Notes: a model not told the origin generated them from the letters alone. A DNA stretch of 38,256 nucleotides from a bacterium (GCA_030613005.1 JAUWMV010000020.1:1-38256), one strand, 5' to 3'; positions 1-7,175 are shown, counted from the first letter of the stretch. Numbers and translations are program-made.

Positions 1-11
1 ATTCACTTCAA

Positions 12-31
12 CAAGGAGTAGTTACCCCTTG
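12..31. repeat. Diverged REP palindrome at the RAYT start
   Basis: This 20-base segment matches the perfect REP core found at 127-146 and 751-770 except at four positions, so its two arms pair imperfectly. Unlike the other copies, the phase that would encode NKG-type peptide here runs into TAG. The variant contains AAGGAG at 13-18, ten bases before the TTG at 29, so it may supply the ribosome binding site of the transposase gene. Confidence 0.6.
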
Positions 32-2035
32 CTCAAAGCATATCATATAACATGGGTAACCTATGGCAGTCGTGTAAGTGAGAGGATGGTGGAATATAAG
101 GATGTGATAAAGCGCAGTAGAGTGAACAAGGGGTTGCAACCCCTTGCTCAAGGAGTCATACTGAATGATGAAATGGAGCGTGAAATAACAGAATATATCG
201 CAAAAATTGTGAAGGAAAAAAATCTCCGAGTTCTCGCATATAATATTTGTCAGGACCATGTACACATGGTAATAGTCTGTGAAGAGGAGGAAAGAGATAA
301 CATTGTTAGAAAGCTGAAGGGAAAATCCACACAACTATACAAAGACAAACACGGTATCGAAGGAGAATTCCATCTATGGGCACAGAAATACAATAAGTCA
401 TTCATAGAAACTGAAGAGAAACTACGAAATGCTATCGAATATGTGAACGACAACCGGGTGAAACACGAACTCCCGGAGAACAGGGGATTGCAGTATCTTA
501 TTCAAAAGATGCTCGAACCTACAGTGAACAAGGGGCTGCAGTTACTTATCGAGAAAAAGCTCGAACCTACAGTGTACAAGGGGATCATCGAGAAAATGTA
601 CGAACCTACAGTGAACAAGGGGTCGCAGTTACCTATCGAGAAAATGCTCGAACCTACAGTGGACAAGGGGTTCATTGAGAAAAAGCTCGAACCTACAGTA
701 AACAAGGGGATGCAGTCTTTTGAGCAGAAAAGGCTCGAAAATACAGTGAACAAGGGGTTGCAACCCCTTGTTCAAACACCTGCTTTCGCACCTCAATATA
801 CCGGCGGTTTCGATGCGGTGATTGGGAATCCGCCGTGGGTACAATCGAAATATATTGAAAGAATCCGAAAAGACTATTATTCGCGGAAATATAGAACAGC
901 AATAAAGCAATATGATAAGTTCAATTTGTTCGTGGAGAAATCTGTCAATAATCTTAAAAAAGCAGGACTTTTTGGTTATATCATACCTAGTAGGTTCGTA
1001 ATGAACCCAGACTATGAAACTTTTAGGGAATTCTTAGTAAACAATGTCAGTATTTCGTGTATCATTGATGTTGGTGAACATATCTTCGAAGGTGTTGAGA
1101 TGCCTTCATTATTGTTATTCTACGAAAATGTTATTTCAACTCAAAACAATATAGAAACTATTGTTGAGATCGAAGATTTCCATTCTCAAATATGGAAGTC
1201 ATATAACATTCCTCAAAGACGATTCAAAAAAGAAAAAAGTTATCTTTTTACAATTTACGAACCCGAGGAAATAAAGAATTTAACGACGAAAATGGTAGAA
1301 AAATCTATAACATTTAGTGAAATCGTCGATAATGCTCGTGGTGTCGAAATTGGCAAAAAACATGATTGCATTTCTTTAGCTAAACGAGAAGGATTCAAGC
1401 CCTTTTTAGTGGGAGAAGATATAGGTCGATATTATATCAAAGGGCTAAGATGGATTGATCCAACTTTCGAAGATGTAAATTACAAGGATGAAAATATCTA
1501 TAAAGGTCCGAAAATACTAATTAGAAAAACTGGCACTGGGATTAATGCCACGTTAGATCTACAAGATCACTGGGTAATACAAGTTATTTATGTTTTTAAG
1601 AAAAGGATAGAAAAGTATGATTATCTTTATTTGCTTGGTCTCTTGAATTCGAAGCTCATGTCCGAATATTATTTCGCAAAATTTGGCGAAAAAGAAAAAC
1701 AAGCATTTCCTCATCTAAGACAAACTTGCGTTAAACAACTCCCCATCCGCACAATAGATTTCTCCAATCCAGATGATGTGAAACAGCACGATCGCATGGT
1801 CTCGCTTGTCGAGGATATGCTTTCGCTCCACAAACGCCTTGCGAAAGCACAGGAGAAGAGAGTCAACAAGGGGTTGCAACCCCCTGTTACACAAAAGAAG
1901 CAACATACTTCAAAACTGTCCAAAGTAATCCAGAAGCAGATCGAAATCACAGACAAGAAAATAGATGCGCTTGTTTATGAATTGTATGGACTGACAAAAG
2001 AGGAGATAAAGATTGTTGAGGGAGAAAAAAAGTGA
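29..2035 (+). CDS. RAYT transposase fused to the C-terminal half of a type IIG restriction-modification enzyme
   Basis: Residues 1-150 form a Y1 (IS200-like) REP-associated tyrosine transposase: an AYHITWVT start, the HUH metal site H77-V78-H79, and the likely nucleophile Y138 in AIEYVNDNR. Such enzymes nick and join single-stranded REP DNA. Residues 151-250 are degenerate repeats encoded by REP-like DNA. Residues from about 255 to 668 match the C-terminal half of Eco57I/type IIG enzymes: methyltransferase motif IV NPPW at 267-270, a TaqI-like target recognition region, and the family's usual C-terminus (IDALVYELYGL). The nuclease and the SAM-binding motif I are absent, so this polypeptide alone should not methylate or cut. 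TTG at 29 is chosen because the transposase fold begins there and AAGGAG precedes it. The frame is open to the left edge, so the gene may be longer. The fusion is directly visible; whether it is expressed is unknown. Confidence 0.8.
   Translation: MLKAYHITWVTYGSRVSERMVEYKDVIKRSRVNKGLQPLAQGVILNDEMEREITEYIAKIVKEKNLRVLAYNICQDHVHMVIVCEEEERDNIVRKLKGKSTQLYKDKHGIEGEFHLWAQKYNKSFIETEEKLRNAIEYVNDNRVKHELPENRGLQYLIQKMLEPTVNKGLQLLIEKKLEPTVYKGIIEKMYEPTVNKGSQLPIEKMLEPTVDKGFIEKKLEPTVNKGMQSFEQKRLENTVNKGLQPLVQTPAFAPQYTGGFDAVIGNPPWVQSKYIERIRKDYYSRKYRTAIKQYDKFNLFVEKSVNNLKKAGLFGYIIPSRFVMNPDYETFREFLVNNVSISCIIDVGEHIFEGVEMPSLLLFYENVISTQNNIETIVEIEDFHSQIWKSYNIPQRRFKKEKSYLFTIYEPEEIKNLTTKMVEKSITFSEIVDNARGVEIGKKHDCISLAKREGFKPFLVGEDIGRYYIKGLRWIDPTFEDVNYKDENIYKGPKILIRKTGTGINATLDLQDHWVIQVIYVFKKRIEKYDYLYLLGLLNSKLMSEYYFAKFGEKEKQAFPHLRQTCVKQLPIRTIDFSNPDDVKQHDRMVSLVEDMLSLHKRLAKAQEKRVNKGLQPPVTQKKQHTSKLSKVIQKQIEITDKKIDALVYELYGLTKEEIKIVEGEKK
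127..146. repeat. Perfect 20-bp REP palindrome inside the RAYT coding region
   Basis: CAAGGGGTTGCAACCCCTTG is a perfect inverted repeat. It lies in frame within the transposase and encodes the NKGLQPLA peptide at residues 33-40, between the first strand and the DEMERE helix of the fold. RAYT enzymes normally act on REPs near their gene; a REP inside the gene itself is unusual. Confidence 0.85.
479..748 (+). repeat. In-frame tandem repeats of 48 and 39 bp derived from REP DNA
   Basis: Six consecutive units start at 479, 527, 575, 614, 662 and 701, with lengths 48, 48, 39, 48, 39 and 48 bp. They encode 16-residue units such as NKGLQLLIEKKLEPTV and 13-residue units such as DKGFIEKKLEPTV, in which three residues after NKG are missing. 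Every length is a multiple of three, so the frame is kept. The left arm AACAAGGGG is well conserved, while the right arm of the palindrome has decayed in these copies. The array links the transposase to the restriction-modification part. Confidence 0.85.
747..774. repeat. Perfect 28-bp REP palindrome at the transposase/RM junction
   Basis: This is the longest intact palindrome of the array: the core at 751-770 plus matching flanks TGAA and TTCA. It encodes NKGLQPLVQ directly before the segment leading into the GGFDAVIGNPPW motif of the restriction-modification half. It can fold into a strong hairpin on either strand and is the best candidate substrate for the adjacent RAYT. Confidence 0.9.
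1867..1886. repeat. Single REP element in frame in the C-terminal linker of the RM half
   Basis: CAAGGGGTTGCAACCCCCTG has one mismatch to a perfect palindrome. It encodes NKGLQPP (from residue 613) in the hydrophilic linker between the recognition region and the C-terminal helix that ends in the family's IDALVYELYGLT signature. The sequence on both sides looks like ordinary type IIG protein, which suggests an independent in-frame insertion. Confidence 0.85.
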
Positions 2036-2074
2036 TAAATTAAAGGAAATAAGAACACAAAAAAGGAGTAAAAG

Positions 2075-2701
2075 ATGACAGATTACAAGTATACAGTTAC
2101 ACAAGAGGGTTTAAGGAGGTTCCTGACTAAGATAAAAACAGCTGGTAAACCTGAACGAGCTAGTCATAATTGGCTCAAGGATTTAGGATTCACTTCTGGT
2201 AATCATTCTGCTTTCATCGGAATATTGAAATTCATAGGATTTGCAGATTCCTCAGGAATCCCAACCAACAAATGGGATAGATTTCGATCACCTAATGAAG
2301 AAAAGATAGTTATGGGTGAGGCTCTTAAAGATACATATTCTGAATTATTCAAAATATATCATGATGCAAACGTAAGAGGAAACGAAGATCTTAAAAGTTT
2401 CTTTAGTCAACACACTAATGCTGGTTCAGAAGTCCAAAAACACATGATAAGGACATTCAAAACCCTTTGTGGATTCGCTGATTTTGAGCAAGCTGAACCA
2501 GAAGATTCAACTCAGGAAGTACCTAAATCTGCACATGCAACACCAACTGGCGTCCAAGGTATTACACCTTCCTCATTGCTTACAGGTATCAATATAAAGA
2601 TTGAGCTATCATTGCCAGAAACAGAGAATGTCGAAGTCTATCAGAATTTCTTCAAGGCAATGTATGAATATCTCATTAAGCCATATAGAAGCAATGAATA
2701 G
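2075..2701 (+). CDS. DUF5343 family protein
   Basis: This 208-residue protein matches what I recall of DUF5343: an N-terminal winged-helix-like segment (residues about 1-75, with the GLRRFLTKIKTAGKPERASHN start), a central helical part ending near GFADFEQ, and a variable C-terminal tail. The biochemical role of the family is not established. The start has a clear Shine-Dalgarno sequence (AAGGAG before ATG at 2075). It begins 39 bases after the RAYT-RM fusion on the same strand and overlaps the next gene by eight bases, so the three genes may be cotranscribed. Genes of this type often sit near restriction systems, so a defence role is a reasonable inference but no more. Confidence 0.65.
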   Translation: MTDYKYTVTQEGLRRFLTKIKTAGKPERASHNWLKDLGFTSGNHSAFIGILKFIGFADSSGIPTNKWDRFRSPNEEKIVMGEALKDTYSELFKIYHDANVRGNEDLKSFFSQHTNAGSEVQKHMIRTFKTLCGFADFEQAEPEDSTQEVPKSAHATPTGVQGITPSSLLTGINIKIELSLPETENVEVYQNFFKAMYEYLIKPYRSNE

Positions 2702-3224
2702 AGAATACTTAAAAAGGGCATCTGAGTTCGCGAGAGAAGCGGAGAAAATATTCGCTACCTGTGAATCATCAACTCATAGGATTATTACTCTCGATGAATC
2801 ATTCACCCAATTGAATACCTTAAGCATTTCGCAGCAAGGTCTATTCGAAGAAGCACTTAATTGTGTAAGTTTTAAGCTTTATAGGGCAGCTCATGTAATG
2901 GCTTGGGCAGCTTTCATGGATTTCCTATTGGTTAAACTTGACGAGAACTACATCGCAGTAAAGAACGCTTTTCCAAAATGGAAATCAAACAATTCACATG
3001 AACTCAGAGAAGAGATAAATGAGTTCCAAATCCTTGAAGCTGGGAAGAAAGTTAAATTATACACGATTAAAACTAAACGAATCATAGAAAGCAATCTCCA
3101 GAAAAGAAATGATTGTGCGCATCCCACTGGTTATGAACCTGACTTAAACAATACGCTAGGATATATCAAGGATTTGTTTGACCAGATTGGAAAAATCAAC
3201 TACAAGTCTCCGGATTATCCTTAA
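2694..3224 (+). CDS. Small HEPN-like domain protein
   Basis: The start is placed at ATG 2694, inside the end of the DUF5343 gene (the ATGAATAG overlap), giving 176 residues. An open frame from 2601 exists but overlaps the upstream gene much further. The protein is all-helical by composition, and residues 138-143 read RNDCAH. This fits the Rx4-6H motif of HEPN domains, many of which are RNases in toxin-antitoxin or abortive infection systems. The neighbouring HPTGYEPDLNN segment resembles HEPN-type proteins in defence loci. Translational coupling to the DUF5343 gene suggests that the two products work together. Function is inferred from the motif only. Confidence 0.6.
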   Translation: MNREYLKRASEFAREAEKIFATCESSTHRIITLDESFTQLNTLSISQQGLFEEALNCVSFKLYRAAHVMAWAAFMDFLLVKLDENYIAVKNAFPKWKSNNSHELREEINEFQILEAGKKVKLYTIKTKRIIESNLQKRNDCAHPTGYEPDLNNTLGYIKDLFDQIGKINYKSPDYP

Positions 3225-3467
3225 CCCAATCAATATCAAACAAGGGATGTTTGGAGCCATCCCCCCCACCAAACTCATTACTCTTTCAAAAAAATTTTCT
3301 GTCGTTGTTGCTAAAATTACTGTATTCTTCACATAATGCAAAAAACCCATAAAACAAGCAGTCGACTAAAGTCATCGGCTCAGAGTCGTCTGTTCAGAGT
3401 CGCCTGTCCAAACGGAGGAGGAGATGTAGTGAGATATAGGTTATTATGAAGTTTAAGCCTTTTTTAG
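3225..3467. other. Gene-poor spacer between the accessory genes and the waaA operon
   Basis: This stretch separates the convergent HEPN-like and waaA genes. Two alternative short hairpins follow the HEPN stop: TCAAACA/TGTTTGG (3236-3254) and GGGATG/CATCCC (3244-3263), the latter followed by a run of C. Neither has the U-tract of a classical terminator. A 14-bp direct repeat lies near the right end. No convincing gene was seen. Confidence 0.5.
3380..3407. repeat. Two adjacent 14-bp direct repeats
   Basis: TCAGAGTCGTCTGT (3380-3393) is followed directly by TCAGAGTCGCCTGT (3394-3407), one mismatch apart. It could be the end of a dispersed repeat family, but this window holds no second locus to confirm that. 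Confidence 0.5.
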
Positions 3468-4706
3468 TTAATCACTTTGTTCGATTATATCGAAAATCGC
3501 TCTTGCGTATTCCATTCCTGTTTTTCCCAAGTGTTCCGATATGTTCATAGCTTTCGCAGAAATTGAATTCAGTAATTCGGGATTTTTGCATAGATTAAAT
3601 ATTGTTGGATGTAAATTTTCAGCCTCGATTTGAATTGAAGCACCCGCATTTTTTATTAGTTCGAAGAGGATAAGGTTGCTTTCGATGTATTTGCCGTGAA
3701 TAATAGGTTTGCCAAGCGATATCGGTTCCCAAGGATTATGTCCTCCGAAATTGGCAAATGTTCCTCCCACAATTGCGATGTGACATATATCATAGAAATA
3801 TATTAATTCACCTAATGTATCGATTAAGTATATATCGGTATCGGTTGTGATATCGCGATTTATTGAACGTCTTTGATATTTGTTCTTGCTTTTTCTTAAG
3901 ATCTCTTCGGTTTCAGTTATTTCTTTCCGGTGTCGAGGTGCAATTATTAATAACGCAGTTGGAAACGATTTTTTTAGCTCTTCAAACGCTGAAATTACAT
4001 TTTTTTGCTCACCGGATCGTATGCTTCCCGCTGTAATAATAGGATATCTGTCCGTTGGTTGAGCAATTTTCCACTTTAGCTTTATAGGTTGAATTTTTAA
4101 ATTGCCTTTAACGACAATTTTGTATTCGGGTAAATCTGTCTGGGTGAATTTTGTATATTCATATTTATCTCGAGCAAATATCATATAGACATTTTTCCAT
4201 AGACTTCTGAAATAAAATGGGAAAAATTTATGAAATTTCACCGACCTATTAGATATCTTAGCACTTGTAATTATTATCGAAGCACCATATTTGCGAGCAT
4301 AATACATATGATTTAGCCAGTAATCAGATTCGATTATTATAAGTACTTTCGGTTTAAGATGTTTCATGACTAACTTTGAAATTAGAGGATGATCGATCGG
4401 AAATAGATGAATAGATTCACATTCAGGGAAAACTGCGCGAAGTTTGTTGTAACCTGCTACAGTCGTGGATGTTAAAATAATGGGGATTTCAGATATTTTC
4501 TTAATTTGTTGCGCAAGATATAAAGACATTCCAGATTCGCCGAGTGAAGCGCCATGTATCCATATAGCATTTTTAGGCGTATTTCTAAAAAGTCCGAGCC
4601 TATCTGATAATGGTTCTTTGTGTAGTAATGAGTATACAGTTAGTGGTATGCCTCCTAAAGTTACGATGACCCACCACGCAAGGTTGTATATAAATCGCCA
4701 AATCAT
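3468..4706 (-). CDS. waaA: 3-deoxy-D-manno-octulosonic acid (Kdo) transferase
   Basis: This 412-residue inner-membrane-anchored GT30 glycosyltransferase transfers Kdo from CMP-Kdo to lipid A precursor. The N-terminal hydrophobic anchor (residues about 3-27) is followed by the acceptor-side motif IWIHGASLGE (catalytic Glu at about 57) and a later GGTFANFGGHNPWEP motif that fits the CMP-Kdo site. ESDYWLN replaces the common ETEIWPN, and TSAKISNRS replaces the usual NAKISERS-like segment; these are divergent but aligned. The start codon overlaps the tpiA stop codon by one base (TAATG), so the two genes are probably translationally coupled. It shows that the organism makes a Kdo-containing outer membrane lipid. 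Confidence 0.9.
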   Translation of the reverse strand: MIWRFIYNLAWWVIVTLGGIPLTVYSLLHKEPLSDRLGLFRNTPKNAIWIHGASLGESGMSLYLAQQIKKISEIPIILTSTTVAGYNKLRAVFPECESIHLFPIDHPLISKLVMKHLKPKVLIIIESDYWLNHMYYARKYGASIIITSAKISNRSVKFHKFFPFYFRSLWKNVYMIFARDKYEYTKFTQTDLPEYKIVVKGNLKIQPIKLKWKIAQPTDRYPIITAGSIRSGEQKNVISAFEELKKSFPTALLIIAPRHRKEITETEEILRKSKNKYQRRSINRDITTDTDIYLIDTLGELIYFYDICHIAIVGGTFANFGGHNPWEPISLGKPIIHGKYIESNLILFELIKNAGASIQIEAENLHPTIFNLCKNPELLNSISAKAMNISEHLGKTGMEYARAIFDIIEQSD

Positions 4707-5479
4707 TATTTTGTGATGTTAGAGGCTATATTAATAATTTCCGAGAACGATTTAACATCGAGGCTTGCACCACCGATTAACGCACCATCGATATCCAACT
4801 GGGAGAGAAGTTCTTTTGCATTCGAAGGTTTAACGCTGCCACCATATAGGATTCTAATTTCATTTGCAATATCATGACACCAGATGTCTGAGATTAATTT
4901 GCGAATGAAGAGATGAGCATCTTGGGCTTGTTGCGGTGTAGCGTTAACGCCAGTTCCGATAGCCCAAACTGGTTCATACGCTATTAAAATTTGATTTGGA
5001 TTAGAGCATGAGATGTCGTGTAAACAATTTGTAAGTTGTTCAGCAAGAATACTTTCTGTTTCTTCATTGTCTCGTTGCTCTAATTTCTCACCAATGCATA
5101 AAACAGGAACAATTTCGTTTTCAAGAGCTGATTTGACTTTTTTATTGATAAAATCGTTGGTTTCATTAAAAATATTTCGTCTTTCGGAATGTCCAAGGAT
5201 AACCATTTCTACACCCACAGATTTCAACATCTTTGGTGAAATTTCTCCTGTAAAAGCTCCCTTTGACTCGTAATACATGTTTTGTGCACCTAATGAAATT
5301 TTTATATTGTTTTCTAAAATCGTATCGTGCACAATTTGTAAATCTATAAAAGGTGGGAAAACGGTTACATCCACAATCTTTATTTCGTTTATTTCCTTGC
5401 TTAATGATTTGATGAAATTATAAGCTTCGATAAGTTCTTTGTGCATTTTCCAGTTTCCTGCAATGAGCTTTTTTCTCAT
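4706..5479 (-). CDS. tpiA: Triose-phosphate isomerase
   Basis: It interconverts dihydroxyacetone phosphate and glyceraldehyde 3-phosphate in glycolysis. The 257 residues have the normal family length and show all key motifs: GNWKMHK with catalytic K11, GHSERR with H97, AYEPVWAIGTG with the catalytic base E169, and the phosphate-binding ILYGGSVKPSNA and GALIGGASL loops. A strong GGAGG precedes the ATG. It heads a two-gene minus-strand unit with waaA and diverges from tRNA-Pro. Confidence 0.97.
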   Translation of the reverse strand: MRKKLIAGNWKMHKELIEAYNFIKSLSKEINEIKIVDVTVFPPFIDLQIVHDTILENNIKISLGAQNMYYESKGAFTGEISPKMLKSVGVEMVILGHSERRNIFNETNDFINKKVKSALENEIVPVLCIGEKLEQRDNEETESILAEQLTNCLHDISCSNPNQILIAYEPVWAIGTGVNATPQQAQDAHLFIRKLISDIWCHDIANEIRILYGGSVKPSNAKELLSQLDIDGALIGGASLDVKSFSEIINIASNITK

Positions 5480-5619
5480 TTTTCCTCCTTTTTTACTTTT
5501 CGGAATAAACCCAATGAATTATTTATTGCAAGTATTTTAGAAATTAGGATTTAGAGTGCTTTAAAATTGTATATGTAATATCTTGTTATGTTTTTATAAT
5601 TGTAAAAAATAAATAGCAT

Positions 5620-5647
5620 TTGACAAAAGAAATTAAATAATTAAAAT
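5620..5647 (+). promoter_or_regulatory. Sigma-70 type promoter of tRNA-Pro
   Basis: TTGACA (5620-5625) and TAAAAT (5642-5647) are separated by 16 bp. This places transcription start within a few bases of the mature tRNA end at 5657. It may also serve rpmB. Confidence 0.75.
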
Positions 5648-5656
5648 ATGTCCTTT

Positions 5657-5730
5657 CGGGGCGTGGCGCAGTTTGGTAGCGCACATGGTTTGGGACCATG
5701 GGGTCGGAGGTTCAAATCCTCTCGCCCCGA
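5657..5730 (+). tRNA. tRNA-Pro (anticodon TGG)
   Basis: A complete cloverleaf is visible: acceptor CGGGGCG/CGCCCCG, anticodon stem CATGG/CCATG around loop TTTGGGA (anticodon TGG), and T-loop TTCAAAT. The discriminator base is A at 5730, and CCA is not encoded. Confidence 0.95.
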
Positions 5731-5793
5731 TGTGAATTTTTATGTTGAATAAAATTATTTACCCCTTATTCTATAGGACGTTAGGGAGGTAGA

Positions 5794-6024
5794 ATGTCTA
5801 GAGTTTGCGAAATATGTGGGAAAAGACCTATGGTTGGCAATAGGGTGAGTCATGCGAATAATAAAACCAAGCGAAGATTTTACCCGAATTTACATACAGT
5901 AAAATGTAAGTTGCCAAACGGTCGCGAAAAGAAGATGAAGGTTTGTATTCGCTGTTTAAAAGCCGGAAAGTTTGAGAAAGTGGTTAAAGTAAAAAGAATA
6001 ACTAAAAGTGAATCATTGACTTAA
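5794..6024 (+). CDS. rpmB: Large ribosomal subunit protein bL28
   Basis: This 76-residue basic protein has the bL28 signature: [28 protein letters not shown] at the N-terminus and a C-terminal CIRCLKAGK. The two CxxC pairs suggest the zinc-binding form. GGGAGG precedes the ATG. It follows tRNA-Pro by 63 bases and is followed after five bases by an unrelated 381-residue gene. Confidence 0.95.
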   Translation: MSRVCEICGKRPMVGNRVSHANNKTKRRFYPNLHTVKCKLPNGREKKMKVCIRCLKAGKFEKVVKVKRITKSESLT

Positions 6025-6029
6025 AACAT

Positions 6030-7175
6030 ATGCAAACCAAACGAGCTGTTATATTGAATTCCAGAGCTTCTAAAGTAATTTTGGGAGCTGACCCCTGGAT
6101 TAGAGCAGTCATGGCTGCTATCGATCATGCTAATTACAACGAGCAGATTATATTAACTTCAATCGGTTTATCTACATGGGAGTTTATTTTAAACTATTCT
6201 AGAAGAATTGGAGTTAGATGCGCAATCTACATTCCACAAGGAGTAGATGAAAATAATATAATTAAGCAGTTTAAACTCGAAGAATCTCTTGTATCATTTG
6301 TTAAACTCGATGTTCCACCGAAAGGAAAATCTTGGTGGAGAATTAGGGATAGAAAAATTTACGAAGATGCAGATGTCGTATATCCAATTTCTATTAGACC
6401 TAATGGAAATTTTGAGGGATTTCTTATGGAATTAGAGGCAGAGAATACCACCCTAAATAAAACTAAGGAACTTGTTGATATATATAGAGTAACGTATGAT
6501 GAGAGTATAATCGAACGGGTGGAAAAACCTAATTTAATGAATGCAAAGAACTTAACAAAAAGAACTAGGAATTTTGAGAGTTGGAATTATTTAACCCATT
6601 GGACTCATACGACATACGAACCTTGGTGTAATGAAATAAAAGCTGAATTCTACGATTCTATTATTAGCTCAGAAAAATATTATTCACATTCAGCGTTTGA
6701 ATCCCTTAGTAGAATAATTGATTCACAAAAAATATGCGCAACTCAAGAAAAAACACGCTCAAAAACTAAATTTGTGTCCTTTACTGAACTTAACCCGATT
6801 GAGTCTATTAAACTGATGCATTGGAGAAAAGGATTGGTTAGGTTTTACTTGGAACCGTATGGAATAGCAATAAATAGAGACAAAGCCTTTGAGTCTGATG
6901 TTAAACCAGTAATTTATACTGATGCTGAAAATTATGATTATCTTCCAAAGCAGTTAACCCCATTGTTCCAACCTATTAAAGGCAAAAGATATTATTGGAC
7001 CGATGAAAGAGAATGGAGATTTATTGGCGATTTTAACTTGAATAATTTTGAAAATGATAGCATCTTAGTAATAGTAAGGAATGATTCTGAGAAAACCGAA
7101 ATTAAGAAAAGAAATAATCTTCAAGTAATAGCTCTTGAAAGTTTTTTGGAGGATAAAGATGAGATTTGTTCTTAA
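6030..7175 (+). CDS. Unrecognised two-part protein, possibly Rossmann/SLOG-like sensor plus AbiGi/DUF2971-like domain
   Basis: I do not firmly recognise this 381-residue soluble protein. Residues about 5-130 read as alternating strands and helices (AVILNSRASKVILGADPW, then IILTSIGLSTWEFI, then VRCAIYIPQG). This is reminiscent of Rossmann-like or SLOG nucleotide-binding folds. Residues about 205-360 contain HSAFESLSRIIDSQKI, KFVSFTELNPIES, EPYGIAINRDKAF, PVIYTD and TDEREWRF. That order of motifs recalls the AbiGi and DUF2971 families linked to phage resistance. No signal peptide or membrane segment is seen. There is no good ribosome binding site, so translation may be coupled to rpmB five bases upstream. 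It overlaps the protease gene by 17 bases. A defence or stress-sensing role is speculative. Confidence 0.55.
   Translation: MQTKRAVILNSRASKVILGADPWIRAVMAAIDHANYNEQIILTSIGLSTWEFILNYSRRIGVRCAIYIPQGVDENNIIKQFKLEESLVSFVKLDVPPKGKSWWRIRDRKIYEDADVVYPISIRPNGNFEGFLMELEAENTTLNKTKELVDIYRVTYDESIIERVEKPNLMNAKNLTKRTRNFESWNYLTHWTHTTYEPWCNEIKAEFYDSIISSEKYYSHSAFESLSRIIDSQKICATQEKTRSKTKFVSFTELNPIESIKLMHWRKGLVRFYLEPYGIAINRDKAFESDVKPVIYTDAENYDYLPKQLTPLFQPIKGKRYYWTDEREWRFIGDFNLNNFENDSILVIVRNDSEKTEIKKRNNLQVIALESFLEDKDEICS
7147..7152 (+). promoter_or_regulatory. Ribosome binding site that sets the protease start
   Basis: TGGAGG lies six bases before ATG 7159 and inside the end of the upstream gene. The earlier in-frame ATG at 7135 lacks such a site and would put a charged stretch before the signal peptide. 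Translation is therefore taken to start at 7159. Confidence 0.75.

Noticed and set aside
479-774. A CRISPR array, suggested by regularly spaced repeats
   Set aside because: The spacing units are themselves repeated, unit lengths are 39/48 bp with no unique spacers, the array is coding, and no cas genes are present.
502-910. Several minus-strand open frames opposite the REP array
   Set aside because: They arise because the repeat units are palindrome-derived and keep both strands open; the plus-strand frame has the recognisable domains.
2601-2693. An upstream start extending the HEPN-like gene to 207 residues
   Set aside because: It would overlap the DUF5343 gene by about 100 bases, has no ribosome binding site, and the added peptide is merely the other frame of that gene.
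3336-3449. A 37-codon plus-strand open frame in the spacer after the HEPN-like gene (ends VVRYRLL)
   Set aside because: It has no ribosome binding site, lies over the direct repeats, and its composition does not look like a protein; probably chance.
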